A DNA stretch of 64,000 nt from Microvirga sp. ACRRW (GCF_022346925.1 NZ_JAKRNJ010000007.1:62001-126000), one strand, 5' to 3'. Shown: positions 1 to 9,324, counted from the first letter of the stretch. The notes: generated from the letters alone by a model not told the origin. Numbers and translations are program-made.

Positions 1-1242
1 CTGATCAGTCAGCTTCCCAAGCTCTTCGGCTTCTCGATCGAGGGTACGGGGCCATTGCGGGAACTGTGGTCGATCGGCGAAGCCGTCCTGGCAGGCAAGA
101 CGAATTGGGCGGCTCTTGCAATCGGCTTGGGAGCATTGGCGACCATTCTCTTGCTGCGAGGCAACAGGCGCGTGCCCGGCATCCTGGTCGCCGTCGTCGT
201 CGCCGCTGTGCTTGTTGGCATGTTCGACCTCGCAGAGCGCCACGAGGTCTCGATCCTCGGTTCTCTTCCCCAAGGCCTGCCCCGTTTCGCGGTGCCATGG
301 GTCGGAGCCGATGACGTCCTTCCCGTGCTGATCGGAGGCTGCGCCGTCGCCATGGTGTCCTTTGCCGACACCAGCGTGCTCTCCCGCGCATATGCCGCGC
401 GAACGCGCACCTCGGTCGATCCCAACCAGGAGATGGTGGGACTCGGAGCCGCCAACTTTGCTGCCGGATTCTTTCAAGGCTTTCCGATCAGCAGCAGCAG
501 TTCGCGCACGCCTGTAGCGGAGGCCGCAGGGGCCCGCACGCAACTGACCGGCATCGTCGGTGCTCTCGCCATCGTTCTCCTGCTGCTTCTGGCCCCCGAT
601 CTCCTGCAAAACCTGCCGACCTCCGCCCTCGCGGCTGTCGTCATCGCGTCGGCCATCGGGCTGTTTGAGTTTGCAGATCTCAAACGAATCTACCGGATCC
701 AACGCTGGGAGTTTTGGCTCTCGATCGCCTGCTTCGTCGGAGTTGCGGTATTCGGCGCCATTCCGGGGATCGGGTTAGCGATCGTGATCGCCATCATCGA
801 GTTCTTGTGGGACGGATGGCGTCCGTATTCCGCAATCCTTGGACGCCCAGCCGGCGTCGAGGGCTATCACGACATCACGCGTTATCCGGAGGCGCGTCGG
901 ATTCCCGGCCTTGTCCTGTTCCGTTGGGATGCGCCCCTGTTCTTCGCCAATGCGGAGCTGTTCCGCGAGCGCGTCCTCGCTGCGGTAGAGGAATCACCGA
1001 CACCCGTGCGGTGTGTGATTGTCACGGCGGAACCCGTCACAAGCGTCGACGTGACCGCGGCCGATGCCCTCATGGAACTCGACGATGCTTTGCTGGCGCG
1101 CGGCATTGAATTGCGGTTCGCCGAACTGAAGGATCCGGTCAAGGACAAGCTGCGGCGCTTCGGATTGTTCGAGCGGTTCGATGAGACGCGGTTCTTCCCC
1201 ACGATCGACTCAGCTGTCTCGCGCTATCTCGAAACGGCGTGA
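1..1242 (+). CDS. SulP family anion transporter, C-terminal part (5' end outside window)
   Basis: This reading frame is already open at base 1 (LISQLPKLFGF...), so only the C-terminal 413 residues are present and the true start lies upstream. The visible part holds hydrophobic segments of a SulP permease core with the family-like stretch SFADTSVLSRAYAAR, and ends in a STAS domain from about residue 290 (LVLFRWDAPLFFANAELFRE, then TSVDVTAADALMELDD). SulP proteins move sulfate, bicarbonate or other small anions across the inner membrane, with STAS acting as a cytoplasmic regulatory domain. The substrate cannot be read from sequence. It converges on the ion-channel gene that ends at 1270. Confidence 0.9.
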   Translation: MISQLPKLFGFSIEGTGPLRELWSIGEAVLAGKTNWAALAIGLGALATILLLRGNRRVPGILVAVVVAAVLVGMFDLAERHEVSILGSLPQGLPRFAVPWVGADDVLPVLIGGCAVAMVSFADTSVLSRAYAARTRTSVDPNQEMVGLGAANFAAGFFQGFPISSSSSRTPVAEAAGARTQLTGIVGALAIVLLLLLAPDLLQNLPTSALAAVVIASAIGLFEFADLKRIYRIQRWEFWLSIACFVGVAVFGAIPGIGLAIVIAIIEFLWDGWRPYSAILGRPAGVEGYHDITRYPEARRIPGLVLFRWDAPLFFANAELFRERVLAAVEESPTPVRCVIVTAEPVTSVDVTAADALMELDDALLARGIELRFAELKDPVKDKLRRFGLFERFDETRFFPTIDSAVSRYLETA

Positions 1243-1269
1243 AGCTGCCTGGTTATCCTGGTCCGGCAT

Positions 1270-1704
1270 TCACGATCCGCCCATGCGTTCATGACTGCGC
1301 ACGGCCTGCCGCAGCACCTCGAAGATGACCGCCGTCGACCAGCCAAATAGCAATATGCCGTTCATGGCGGCCATCGGACCAAGCAAGCGCCAGCGCTCGA
1401 CGGGAACAACGTCGCCGTAGCCGAGCGTCGTGTAGTTGACGAAAGCAAAGTACAGAACATCCGTCCCGCCAGGCACCACATCCAAGGCCGTATAGGCAAG
1501 CGACCAGGTCATCACCTCGGCGACATGCGCAACCATCAGCACCCCGACGGTTGCGACCATGACCGCGGCAAGCCAGGCCTGAGATCGCCTGCGATGCCAC
1601 TTCAAGGCGTTACGAGCGGTTCCTACGACTGTCGTCATCACGATGGCATGAATGGCGATGTTGCCCAGGCTGACGATCCCGCCGAGAAGAAGCTGCCGCA
1701 ACAT
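1270..1704 (-). CDS. Two-transmembrane potassium-channel-like protein
   Basis: This 144-residue membrane protein has hydrophobic segments near residues 8-28, 43-66 and 107-130. Between the last two lies a pore-loop signature TTLGYGD (residues 92-98), matching the K+ selectivity filter (TxGYGD). It belongs to the Ion_trans_2 type of small channels and has no cytoplasmic RCK/TrkA-N domain, so gating is unknown. The gene starts 10 bases after the stop of the CaxA antiporter on the same strand, so the two are probably one transcript and may act together in cation homeostasis (inference). Confidence 0.85.
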   Translation of the reverse strand: MLRQLLLGGIVSLGNIAIHAIVMTTVVGTARNALKWHRRRSQAWLAAVMVATVGVLMVAHVAEVMTWSLAYTALDVVPGGTDVLYFAFVNYTTLGYGDVVPVERWRLLGPMAAMNGILLFGWSTAVIFEVLRQAVRSHERMGGS

Positions 1705-1714
1705 TTTCAGCGTC

Positions 1715-2860
1715 CTAAGGCGTTGCCGGGATCAGGTAGAGAATGGCAGCGATGATGAGGTAGAGCGCGAGCAGTTGCGCCCCCCGGAACCAAGTGGAAT
1801 GGCCCGTCGTGGTCACGGTCGCTCCGAGCAACACTGCCCCGAACAGCATCCACATCTCAGCCTGTGAGAAGGTCAGCTGGAATTGGGGTTGCCCCAGGAT
1901 TGGCGCAACCAGCACAAGGATCGGCGCCACGAAAAGGGCGATCTGTACGCAGCTTCCCAGAGCGATGCCGATGCTGAGATCCGGACGGTTCGCTCGCCCC
2001 ATGGCGATGGCCGATCCGGATTCGGCCGCGCCGCCGACGAGCGCGAGCACGATCACGCCCATGAACATCTGCGACATGCCGAGCGAATGCCCAGCCTGTT
2101 CGGCCACTCCGACGAGTAGTTCGCTCATCCAGGCTGCGCCGAGCGACGCGATCAGCAAGGTTGTGACGCCCCGTGCGAGGCTAGGATGCTCCTCGGCCTC
2201 TTCATGCGAAGCAGGCGCGTTCAGCTCAGTGAAGGTCTCCGGGTGGGTTCGCAGCGAGTAGAGCAGAAACAGCCCGTAGAGGCCCAACAGGACGACCGCC
2301 ACGACCAGATCCAGGGTCGCGTGCACGCCGAGGTGGGGCTCCGTCTCAAGAGCGCGATGAAACGCGCTCGGAAGCGCCAGGCTGATCCACGCCAACACCA
2401 TCGTCGAGGAATAGGTGCGGACGGCATTCGGGTTGTACTCCTGGCTGTGATAGCGCAGGCCGCCCAGCAAGAAGGACAGTCCGAGCGCCACCAGAAGATT
2501 GGCGAGCAGAGCCCCGACGATGGAGGCGCGCACCATCTCCAGCAGACCAGCCCGGAGGGCAGCCATGGCGATGATCAGCTCCGGCAGGTTCCCGAAGGTG
2601 GCGTTGAGCAGACCACCGATCGCGGAACCCGTGTGGGCCGCGACCTGCTCGGTTCCCTGGACGATGAGTTTTGCGAACGGCACGATCGCCAAGGCGGCAC
2701 AGAAAAACACAACGCCGGCCGGGAGGGTGCCAATGCGGTCGAGAATAGCGGCAGCAGGCGCTAGAACCAGAAGCCACAGGAGAGACGGCCTGAACAGGGA
2801 TGACCTGCCTAAAGGCGCCAAGGCCATGGATTGTCCGTTGGAATAGGGTTTTTGCGTCAT
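1715..2860 (-). CDS. caxA: Calcium/proton antiporter, CaxA family
   Basis: A 381-residue polytopic inner-membrane protein with the two conserved acidic repeats of the Ca2+/cation antiporter family: GNLPELIIAMAALRAG in the N-terminal half and GGAAESGSAIAMGRAN in the C-terminal half. These glutamates bind the ion in characterised CAX exchangers. An acidic loop (ASHEEAEEHP) separates the halves, as is common. The expected role is Ca2+ efflux in exchange for H+. I chose the ATG at 2860 (MTQKPYSNG) because upstream codons of the open frame give an arginine-rich, non-conserved extension. It is the first gene of a probable two-gene unit with the channel gene. Confidence 0.9.
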   Translation of the reverse strand: MTQKPYSNGQSMALAPLGRSSLFRPSLLWLLVLAPAAAILDRIGTLPAGVVFFCAALAIVPFAKLIVQGTEQVAAHTGSAIGGLLNATFGNLPELIIAMAALRAGLLEMVRASIVGALLANLLVALGLSFLLGGLRYHSQEYNPNAVRTYSSTMVLAWISLALPSAFHRALETEPHLGVHATLDLVVAVVLLGLYGLFLLYSLRTHPETFTELNAPASHEEAEEHPSLARGVTTLLIASLGAAWMSELLVGVAEQAGHSLGMSQMFMGVIVLALVGGAAESGSAIAMGRANRPDLSIGIALGSCVQIALFVAPILVLVAPILGQPQFQLTFSQAEMWMLFGAVLLGATVTTTGHSTWFRGAQLLALYLIIAAILYLIPATP

Positions 2861-3030
2861 GAGCCCATTATCCCCGTTCCAGCCTACGGCCAACAGATGC
2901 TCAACCCTAATCCGGCTTGGGCGCGGTGCTTGATCGGCGGGGACATTCCGTTGACGATTTGGGACACGCGCAACTTGACGCAATCCCGACACAGCCTCGA
3001 TTCGTTCCCTGCACGAGCGGTGATCAACGA

Positions 3031-3462
3031 TTAGCGGACTTTGATGAACTCAATGCGGTAGATGACATCTTCGCCCGTTGCAGGATCCTTCGATGGCGCG
3101 CCACTGATGATGAGATTGTCTCCGTCGAGTTTGAATGGGCGGTTCAGATCGGCTCCTGCCCAGGCTGGGTTCCATGCTGCATCGACATGATGGACAACCT
3201 TATCTCCTTCGAGAGTATAGGTCGCGGAATACGCCAGCATCGTATCGAAGAGCCTGATCTTTTCCTCGTCTGTCGGTGCGAGGCCCATGAGGGGCGGACG
3301 GTCGCGCTTCAGCACCAAGGCCATCATGCGACCATCGGCATGGTAGGCGATATAGCCGATCGGGTCAGATCCCATGGCGTCCGCGACTTCGCCCGTGGCG
3401 AGCACCTTCTTGCGCCAAGAGACCATCTGCCATGTGCCGAGCAGCGCCGAAGCCTCAGGCAT
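3031..3462 (-). CDS. Lipocalin-like domain protein
   Basis: A 143-residue protein that starts ALLGTWQMVSWRK and continues GYIAYHADGRMMALVLKRDRPP, the typical opening of the Lipocalin_5 / lipocalin-like family (a small beta-barrel fold). It ends with VIYRIEFIKVR. No signal peptide is visible, so it is probably cytoplasmic. Family members are often next to hydrolases or found alone; no ligand is known and none can be inferred here. It stands alone, divergent from the orphan gene at 3706. Confidence 0.75.
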   Translation of the reverse strand: MPEASALLGTWQMVSWRKKVLATGEVADAMGSDPIGYIAYHADGRMMALVLKRDRPPLMGLAPTDEEKIRLFDTMLAYSATYTLEGDKVVHHVDAAWNPAWAGADLNRPFKLDGDNLIISGAPSKDPATGEDVIYRIEFIKVR

Positions 3463-3705
3463 AGTCGACCTCCCGGAATGCAGGCCCGATAGAATAGCAG
3501 ATTTCTCATCACCCGCATTGCCCTAGTGGTCGATCGAGTTGCTCGCGCGAAGCTGTGCCGTCCTTGCGCGAGCGCGTTTCTTGGATTTCTACGGGTGAGA
3601 TGCAGTCCTGCGCCACACCCTATGGCTACGTCTTCAGAGTTATTCAGTTTCGTCCGCAAGGATGTTAATCTTTGGAGACTGGACATTCCTATGGACGGAG
3701 TTTCA

Positions 3706-3963
3706 ATGAAAAAGACGTATACCCACAGTGGGCAAGGATGGGTGCGGAGAGAGGCAGAAAAACATACGAATCCGATCAGTATTCGAAAACGAATTGCTCA
3801 GGAGCAAGAGCATCTTCGCGTCTTAACGGGAATGAGTCTCAGCGAAAACGTGGAGAGAGCTTTGCAGGCTCATGCCGAGTTGATTCATGTCCTATCCAAG
3901 CGATTGCACCTGCATGAATCTGCTGCCTTAAGGAATATAGCCTCCCACGCATCGACAGCTTGA
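3706..3963 (+). CDS. Small orphan hypothetical protein
   Basis: An 85-residue product (MKKTYTHSGQGW...) that I do not recognise. The start at 3706 is chosen because a GGACGGAG ribosome-binding site lies 5 bases upstream; the frame is open further upstream, but that part reads like non-coding sequence. The protein is hydrophilic, with a helical central part (IRKRIAQEQEHLRVL, then SENVERALQAHAELIHVLSKRLHLHES) that could form an amphipathic or coiled-coil helix. The surrounding bases look less GC-rich than the rest of the window, which may point to transfer. Confidence 0.5.
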   Translation: MKKTYTHSGQGWVRREAEKHTNPISIRKRIAQEQEHLRVLTGMSLSENVERALQAHAELIHVLSKRLHLHESAALRNIASHASTA

Positions 3964-4156
3964 CGGACGTTGGAAGATGGTGGCGCTCCCCTAAGCGGGT
4001 TGTCGTTGCGGAGTAAAAAGGAAAGCCGAGAAAGAGGAGAGAAAACGCGAAGGCTCACACAGTTCATGGATAAACTGATCAGGTCGTTATCCGCCGTGAG
4101 CCAATCTCCATATTTTATGGTCTAGCGGCAATGGTTTTGCATCGAGGACTGACGAG

Positions 4157-6955
4157 ATGGAAAAGATCATAGCGCTCTCAATTGTTCCGCTCATGATATC
4201 CGCATCATGTCTTGCAACCCCAGGCGTCACCACGAGCAGCGTCAATTTTCGCTCAGGGCCGGGCACGCAATTCTCCTCTCTTCGTACGCTTCCAGCCGGC
4301 ACCGCCATCGACATCGGCGATTGCGAGGATGCTGGAAGCTGGTGTGCCGTCACCGTCGACGGACGCAACGGCTTCGTCAGTGGGCGCTACCTCCAGGAAA
4401 ACAAGAATTCCGAGGATTGGCCGCGATCCTACGAAACCGGAAAAGGCCGCATGATCCTCTACCAACCGCAATTCACCGAGTGGACCGATTTCAAATCAAT
4501 CGAGGCGCTGGCGGCGGCTCAGTTCCTGAAAACGCCAGAGGCTACTCCGGTTTTCGGCGTGATCGGGTTGAAGGGGACAACTTCCTATGACGAGGATTCG
4601 GACGAGGTCGTGATCACGAATATCACCGTGACCGATCTGAACTTCTCCGGTCTCGGCCGGGAGGATCTGACGACCCTGTCGGTCGAGACAGGAAAGCTTC
4701 TGCCGACAGGCCCGATTAAGGTGTCGGAGGCGCGCATAACGGCAAGTCTCGCAGAACAGAAGCGCATGACCGACGTGCAGGGTCTCAAGGCCGATGCTCC
4801 GCCGATTTTCGTGTCGACATCTCCCGCACTTCTTTTGCAGACCGATGGCGATCCTGCCTATGCTCCGGTCAAAGGTAAGTCCGGTCTTTCGTTCGTGGTC
4901 AATACGAACTGGGATCTCTTCCGTGTCGATGAGGGAGGCGCGCTCTATCTGCGCGATGATACGCATTGGCTGACGGCAGCTGCAATCACGGGACCCTGGA
5001 CATCGGTATCCCAACTCCCTGACTTGCTGAAGGAGCTGCCTGACGACGGCAACTGGTCGGATGCACGCAGCGCCATGCCGCCCGAGCCCTATGCCGCTGA
5101 CACCATGCCGAAAGTCATCACCGCGAATAAGCCCTCAGAGCTGATCCTGTTCAACGGCAAGGCTGCGCTCCAGGACGTTCCCGGGACGGCGCTCCAATGG
5201 GCATCGAACAGTGAGTCCGATGTCTTTTTCGACAAGAGCGGAAAGCACTGGTACGTGCTCCTGTCCGGGCGCTGGTTCCGCGCTACAACGCTTGATGGCC
5301 CATGGACATTCGCCACGCCGGATCTACCTGCGGATTTCCGCAACATCCCTGAAGATGCGCCCTATTATGCCGTGCGCTCATCCGTGCCGGGAACATCTGA
5401 GAGCGCCGAGGCGCGGCTGAAAGCCAGCATTCCCACAACGGCGCGTGTCGAGAACGGCTCGATCACTCCAACGATCGCCTATACCGGCGATGCTCAGTTC
5501 GCGTCGATCGAGACGACCGATCTTTCCTATGCGACGAACACGACCGAGACCGTAATCAAGGTCGGCGAGCGATACTTCCTGCTGCAGGATGGCGTTTGGT
5601 TCGTGGCAGACAATCCAAATGGCCCATGGCAGCTTTCTCGCGAGGTACCGGAAGCGATCTATCAGATCCCGCCATCCTCGCCCGTCTACAACGCCACCTA
5701 TGTGCGCGTATACGACACCGAACCCGATGCGGTCTGGTACAGCTACACCATGGGTTATCTTTATGGTTTCCCTGCCTGGGGCACCTATGTGTACGGAACA
5801 GGCTGGCTCTATCCGCCCTATTGGTACAACTGGGCTGGCTACAATTATCCGATCTATTATCCGCGCCCCTTCACCTGGGGACTTGGGGCCTACTACAATC
5901 CTGTCCGTGGCATGTACGGCCGCTATGGCTATGCCTATGGTCCTTATCGGGGGATCGCGGGCGCACGGGCATGGAACCCGCGCACGGATACTTACGCCCG
6001 CGCCGGAGCCGCATGGGGACCGCGAGGTTCGGCAGGCTTCGTCGGCGCATACAACCCGCGCACGGATAGGGCTGGATTCGTGGCCGGCGGGCGCAACGTC
6101 TATGGCGCCTGGAAATCGGCTGGAGTGAAGCGCGGATCCGAATGGGCGCTCGCGACAGCTCGCGACAACCTGGCGGGTGGCTCATCGCTGCGCTGGAACA
6201 CGTCCAACGGCCAGGGCTTCATTCGCGAAGGCCGTCGCGGCGACATCTATGCCGGGCGCGACGGTAATGTCTATCGCAATACCGGCGACGGATGGCAGCG
6301 CTTCGATGGCGGCTGGCAGGATGTAGGACGGCCGGAGCGCGGAGATCTGCTCCAGCGCGGTGAAGGGCGCGAAGCCCTCTCGCCTGAAGCGCGCGAGCGG
6401 TTTCAGGAACGGGGCGGAGGCGAAGCGCTCAGAGGTCTTGCCGGAGCCGGCGCCGCCGGTGCGGCGGGCGCCGCGATCGGTCAGCGCTTGAGCGGCGATA
6501 ACCAGGCCCACAGGGATATTGCCAACACCAATGCCACCCGCGAGCGCGCACAGCAGCGTCAGACATCTCAGCAGCGCCCGGCGCCACAACAGCGACAAGC
6601 CGCGCAGCAGCGCGACACAACGCAGCAGCGCCGCGCAGCGCAGGACCGCCCGCAAGCTCAGCAACGGCCTGCATCGCAACAACGGCAGACAACGAAGCCA
6701 CGCCCTGCTCAGACGCAACAACGCCCCGCCGCGCAACGCCCGTCGGTTCCGTCGAATGTCACGCATGATGCGCAGGCGCGCTACACCGGCAATCAGCGGC
6801 AGATGGCGAGCAGGCAGTACACCAGGCCACCGGCGCAGTTCTCTCCTTCGGCATCCTTCGGACCTTCACGAAGCATGGGACCACGAGGGGGCTTTGGAGG
6901 TGGCGGAGGAGGCGGATTCAGGGGCGGCGGCGGCAGAGGTGGTGGCCGCCGCTAA
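4157..6955 (+). CDS. Large secreted modular protein: SH3 domain, three GPW modules, aromatic and Gly-rich tail
   Basis: A 932-residue protein with a signal peptide (about residues 1-20). Visible regions: a bacterial SH3 domain at about 25-82 (VNFRSGPGTQF ... RNGFVSGRYLQ); a middle part with three related modules each containing a Trp-rich strand pair and GPW, near residues 250-280, 350-385 and 465-490; an aromatic stretch at about 525-600 rich in Tyr, Trp and Gly; a Gln/Arg/Pro-rich tract near 795-860; and a terminal run of Gly with Arg. Expected location is periplasmic or cell-surface. The SH3 domain suggests wall or ligand binding, but no catalytic domain is seen and the function is unknown. 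It stands alone, with no neighbour hinting at its role. Confidence 0.85.
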   Translation: MEKIIALSIVPLMISASCLATPGVTTSSVNFRSGPGTQFSSLRTLPAGTAIDIGDCEDAGSWCAVTVDGRNGFVSGRYLQENKNSEDWPRSYETGKGRMILYQPQFTEWTDFKSIEALAAAQFLKTPEATPVFGVIGLKGTTSYDEDSDEVVITNITVTDLNFSGLGREDLTTLSVETGKLLPTGPIKVSEARITASLAEQKRMTDVQGLKADAPPIFVSTSPALLLQTDGDPAYAPVKGKSGLSFVVNTNWDLFRVDEGGALYLRDDTHWLTAAAITGPWTSVSQLPDLLKELPDDGNWSDARSAMPPEPYAADTMPKVITANKPSELILFNGKAALQDVPGTALQWASNSESDVFFDKSGKHWYVLLSGRWFRATTLDGPWTFATPDLPADFRNIPEDAPYYAVRSSVPGTSESAEARLKASIPTTARVENGSITPTIAYTGDAQFASIETTDLSYATNTTETVIKVGERYFLLQDGVWFVADNPNGPWQLSREVPEAIYQIPPSSPVYNATYVRVYDTEPDAVWYSYTMGYLYGFPAWGTYVYGTGWLYPPYWYNWAGYNYPIYYPRPFTWGLGAYYNPVRGMYGRYGYAYGPYRGIAGARAWNPRTDTYARAGAAWGPRGSAGFVGAYNPRTDRAGFVAGGRNVYGAWKSAGVKRGSEWALATARDNLAGGSSLRWNTSNGQGFIREGRRGDIYAGRDGNVYRNTGDGWQRFDGGWQDVGRPERGDLLQRGEGREALSPEARERFQERGGGEALRGLAGAGAAGAAGAAIGQRLSGDNQAHRDIANTNATRERAQQRQTSQQRPAPQQRQAAQQRDTTQQRRAAQDRPQAQQRPASQQRQTTKPRPAQTQQRPAAQRPSVPSNVTHDAQARYTGNQRQMASRQYTRPPAQFSPSASFGPSRSMGPRGGFGGGGGGGFRGGGGRGGGRR

Positions 6956-7141
6956 GGGATCGTGCAGACACGATTACTCCTGACGACCATCAGCAGAAGA
7001 CCGTCCGTGATTGATGCATTCACGGCGCGAACAGGGAACACATCTCTGTGGCCCAAACTGACAAGAAAGTGTCCCAACCCGTCAAGCAAGAGACGGTCCG
7101 GTGCCTAAGCTGACTATCAATTGGAGAGGCAGGAGACTGAG

Positions 7142-7672
7142 ATGCGGAAAGGAATGATCGGAGCCTTAGCGGCCCTGTTAATCGTTGGTGCGCCTGCAAT
7201 CCATGCCCAGCAAACTCCTCCCGCCCCGGGCAGCAGGCCGGGTTCCGGACGACTAGGCCAAGCCGACTTCAAGATGCTGACAGACATTCGGGTCGGCGCC
7301 ATCAAGGCCGCGCTGCAACTCACGCCGGATCAGGAGAAACTCTGGCCCGCCGTGGAAGAAGCGATCCGCGCCAGGGCAGAGACACGCTATCGTCGTCTCG
7401 CCACGCTCGGAGAGCGCATGAGCCAACCGGGAGACGTCGATCCGGTGCAGCTCTACCGCCAGCGCGCCGATGTCCTGACGGAGCGCGCGGCAGGCTTGAG
7501 AAAGCTCGCCGATGCCTGGCAACCGCTCTACCAGAGTCTAACGCCCGACCAGAAGACGCGGCTGCGTCTCGTGACAGTGCACGCCATCGAGGGATTCCGA
7601 GCCGCGATGGAAAATCGGCGCATGGATTCGGATGACGAAGAAGAGATCGATCTTTGGATTTTCGCTCACTAG
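7142..7672 (+). CDS. Spy/CpxP-like LTXXQ-motif periplasmic protein
   Basis: A 176-residue exported protein with a signal peptide (MRKGMIGALAALLIVGAPAIHA) and two LTPDQ motifs (QLTPDQEKLWPAVEEAI and SLTPDQKTRLRL), the hallmark of the LTXXQ family that includes the Spy chaperone and the CpxP stress regulator. The body is helical and charged. Related alphaproteobacterial proteins are common and mostly uncharacterised; a periplasmic chaperone or stress role is inference. The ATG at 7142 is chosen because an AGGAG site (7131-7135) sits 6 bases upstream. Confidence 0.8.
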   Translation: MRKGMIGALAALLIVGAPAIHAQQTPPAPGSRPGSGRLGQADFKMLTDIRVGAIKAALQLTPDQEKLWPAVEEAIRARAETRYRRLATLGERMSQPGDVDPVQLYRQRADVLTERAAGLRKLADAWQPLYQSLTPDQKTRLRLVTVHAIEGFRAAMENRRMDSDDEEEIDLWIFAH

Positions 7673-7734
7673 GCGCATCGGCGGCGCTCCTAGTGAACCA
7701 TTCGGATAGCCCAATTGCGGATCAAGGAGATACC

Positions 7735-7917
7735 ATGCGGACGATGATTACTGTGCTTGCGGCAAGTCTTGTACTGACAGGCTGCGTCTCAAGCTCCGGT
7801 CCGGGTTCGGTCTCGCAGCCGCCGAACTATGTCTTGTCCCAGGCAACCCAATCACCGGGGATACGCAACGACACCTATGGAGGAGCCGCAATGCCGATGC
7901 GAGGCCAGCCTCGCTGA
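7735..7917 (+). CDS. Small lipoprotein
   Basis: A 60-residue product with a lipoprotein signal: MRTMITVLAASLVLTGC, a clear lipobox LTGC with the lipidated Cys at residue 17. An AAGGAGA ribosome-binding site precedes the ATG. The mature part is about 44 residues, rich in Ser, Pro and Gly, without a recognisable domain. It follows the LTXXQ gene by 62 bases on the same strand and may be cotranscribed. Confidence 0.65.
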   Translation: MRTMITVLAASLVLTGCVSSSGPGSVSQPPNYVLSQATQSPGIRNDTYGGAAMPMRGQPR

Positions 7918-8221
7918 CGTAGGCCATCTCTCGCCGGAGAGCTGAAAGCAAGGCGTTACCGACGTCTTCATCGTGCCGGGAGATCGCAGCTTTCCCATCG
8001 ATTCATGGCCTTAATCTCCGGTTTCATATGCACTCCGTTGTTCCTTCGTTTTGATCGAGAGCAAGGAAAATCCCCATGGTGCGTCTCAACAATTCATGGC
8101 TTTGCCCGGGTCGAGGAAGAGAACCGCCAAGCTGCCGCATGCTGATCGAAATGTCCTGATTGACTTGAAACCAGCATCGCGCGGAAGAAGCCTAAAATCT
8201 GGAGCAACAGCGGAGGACGCC
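7918..8221 (+). other. Intergenic stretch, no convincing gene
   Basis: About 300 bases between the lipoprotein gene and the next orphan. A short hairpin CTCTC-GCCG-GAGAG lies at 7928-7941, just after the lipoprotein stop, but has no T-run. The frame in front of the next gene is open but shows no coding character. Nothing else is supported. Confidence 0.4.
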
Positions 8222-8503
8222 ATGCAAGTCGATGTGCAGCACCCGCGTTTTGAAGAAACAGCAGCCAGGGATCGTGTGTATTCGCCCGACATTCTTCCCT
8301 GGATCCAATCACTCCTGGCCATCCTGGCTGATATTGATGTCGCCTATGAGCAGAAGATCGATGCCATCGAACGCAGCACAAGGGATGAACGCCTCAAGCG
8401 GGAAATGATCGCTGGGCTTCGGCAACGTCATCGGGAGCGCCGAGCGTTCTATCTAGCCGAGCTGGAAGCAATTCAGAACCAAGTCAGAGCCAGCTTTAGC
8501 TGA
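8222..8503 (+). CDS. Small conserved-looking hypothetical protein
   Basis: A 93-residue hydrophilic protein (MQVDVQHPRFEE...) not recognised. The start at 8222 is preceded 5 bases upstream by CGGAGG (8211-8216), which decides it over the longer open frame. Its C-terminal two thirds are strongly helical (LLAILADIDVAYEQKIDAIE, then RHRERRAFYLAELEAIQNQV), consistent with a helical hairpin. No cysteine clusters, signal peptide or membrane segment are seen. Confidence 0.55.
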   Translation: MQVDVQHPRFEETAARDRVYSPDILPWIQSLLAILADIDVAYEQKIDAIERSTRDERLKREMIAGLRQRHRERRAFYLAELEAIQNQVRASFS

Positions 8504-8602
8504 TACGACGCGGTAGGGATCGCATGATTCCAAAAAGGGCGAGACCATGAAGGTGCTCGCGCACTTTGAGATCCCGGTCCTCGTGGTGAGGTAAATCCGG
8601 TT

Positions 8603-8920
8603 CTAGCCCTGGATGGACTGCAGATAGGCAAGCAGGTCGTTGATCTGCGCCGGATCGAGCTGGAATTGGGGCATGGAAGGATGTCCCGTCGTGATGCCTT
8701 CCGCAAAAGCTTCCGCCAAATCCTCGATGGGGTAGCGTGTGTGCAGTGTCCGGAATGGTGGCGCCTCGGGGATCGGGCTGTCGCCGAAGCGCCCGATGGC
8801 GTGGCATTGGGCGCAGTTCGTCTGCGCAAAGGTCAACCCGCGCTGCGCACGCCCAGACTGAGCCATGGCTGTGGACGCGCCGAGCGTGAGCGCAATGCCG
8901 ACCAGAGCGAGGTGTTTCAT
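8603..8920 (-). CDS. Periplasmic class I cytochrome c
   Basis: A 105-residue monohaem cytochrome c. It has a signal peptide (residues 1-20, ending AMA), the haem-binding motif CAQCH at 36-40, and a likely axial Met in GHPSMPQF (Met83). It should be a soluble periplasmic electron carrier; the redox partner is unknown. Its ATG overlaps the stop of the upstream hypothetical gene (ATGA), so translation is coupled. The unit starts at 9324 and is preceded by a perfect FNR/FixK box at 9405-9418, suggesting induction at low oxygen. Confidence 0.9.
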   Translation of the reverse strand: MKHLALVGIALTLGASTAMAQSGRAQRGLTFAQTNCAQCHAIGRFGDSPIPEAPPFRTLHTRYPIEDLAEAFAEGITTGHPSMPQFQLDPAQINDLLAYLQSIQG

Positions 8921-9324
8921 GATCGATGCTCCTCTGCCTTTAAAGCCTCGGCCCGTTTCACGGACACGACCTGAAACGTGTAGGGTTTCTCGTCGTCATC
9001 CTGGATGGTGACGTACTCGCCTTGCGCAAAACGATGCTGGTTGAGCCGATAGCCGGCCTCCTCGTCGCCTGGACGATCCTGGTTGTAGTCGATCATCCAG
9101 GTCGCTCCGCCGGCTCCGCCCGGCCGGTGGATCAGAACACCGTTCCGCTCTCCCTCGTCGGCCCAGAAGCGGCGGACCCGGCAATAGGACCGTTTATCGG
9201 CCCACTCTTCCTGGTCCAGATGTCCCTGCGCATCGAGAGGCGCGGTGATCTCATAGCCGTAGCGCGGGCTGCCTTCGGGAAATTCTCTGCTGCGGGCCAA
9301 GTGAAGCGTGACATGATAAAGCAC
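8917..9324 (-). CDS. Hypothetical protein in a probable FixK-controlled unit with cytochrome c
   Basis: A 135-residue cytoplasmic protein (MLYHVTLHLARSREFPEGSP...) that looks like a conserved alphaproteobacterial hypothetical, although I cannot name a characterised member. It is rich in aromatic and charged residues, with no signal peptide or membrane segment, one Cys, and a beta-rich look. It overlaps the cytochrome c gene by 4 bases. A perfect TTGAT-N4-ATCAA box is centred about 87 bases upstream of its start codon, where a box at -41.5 would leave a roughly 45-base untranslated leader. Confidence 0.65.
   Translation of the reverse strand: MLYHVTLHLARSREFPEGSPRYGYEITAPLDAQGHLDQEEWADKRSYCRVRRFWADEGERNGVLIHRPGGAGGATWMIDYNQDRPGDEEAGYRLNQHRFAQGEYVTIQDDDEKPYTFQVVSVKRAEALKAEEHRS

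Noticed and set aside
7928..7941. CTCTC/GAGAG hairpin as a terminator of the lipoprotein gene
   Set aside because: Short stem and no T-run; kept only as a remark in the intergenic entry.
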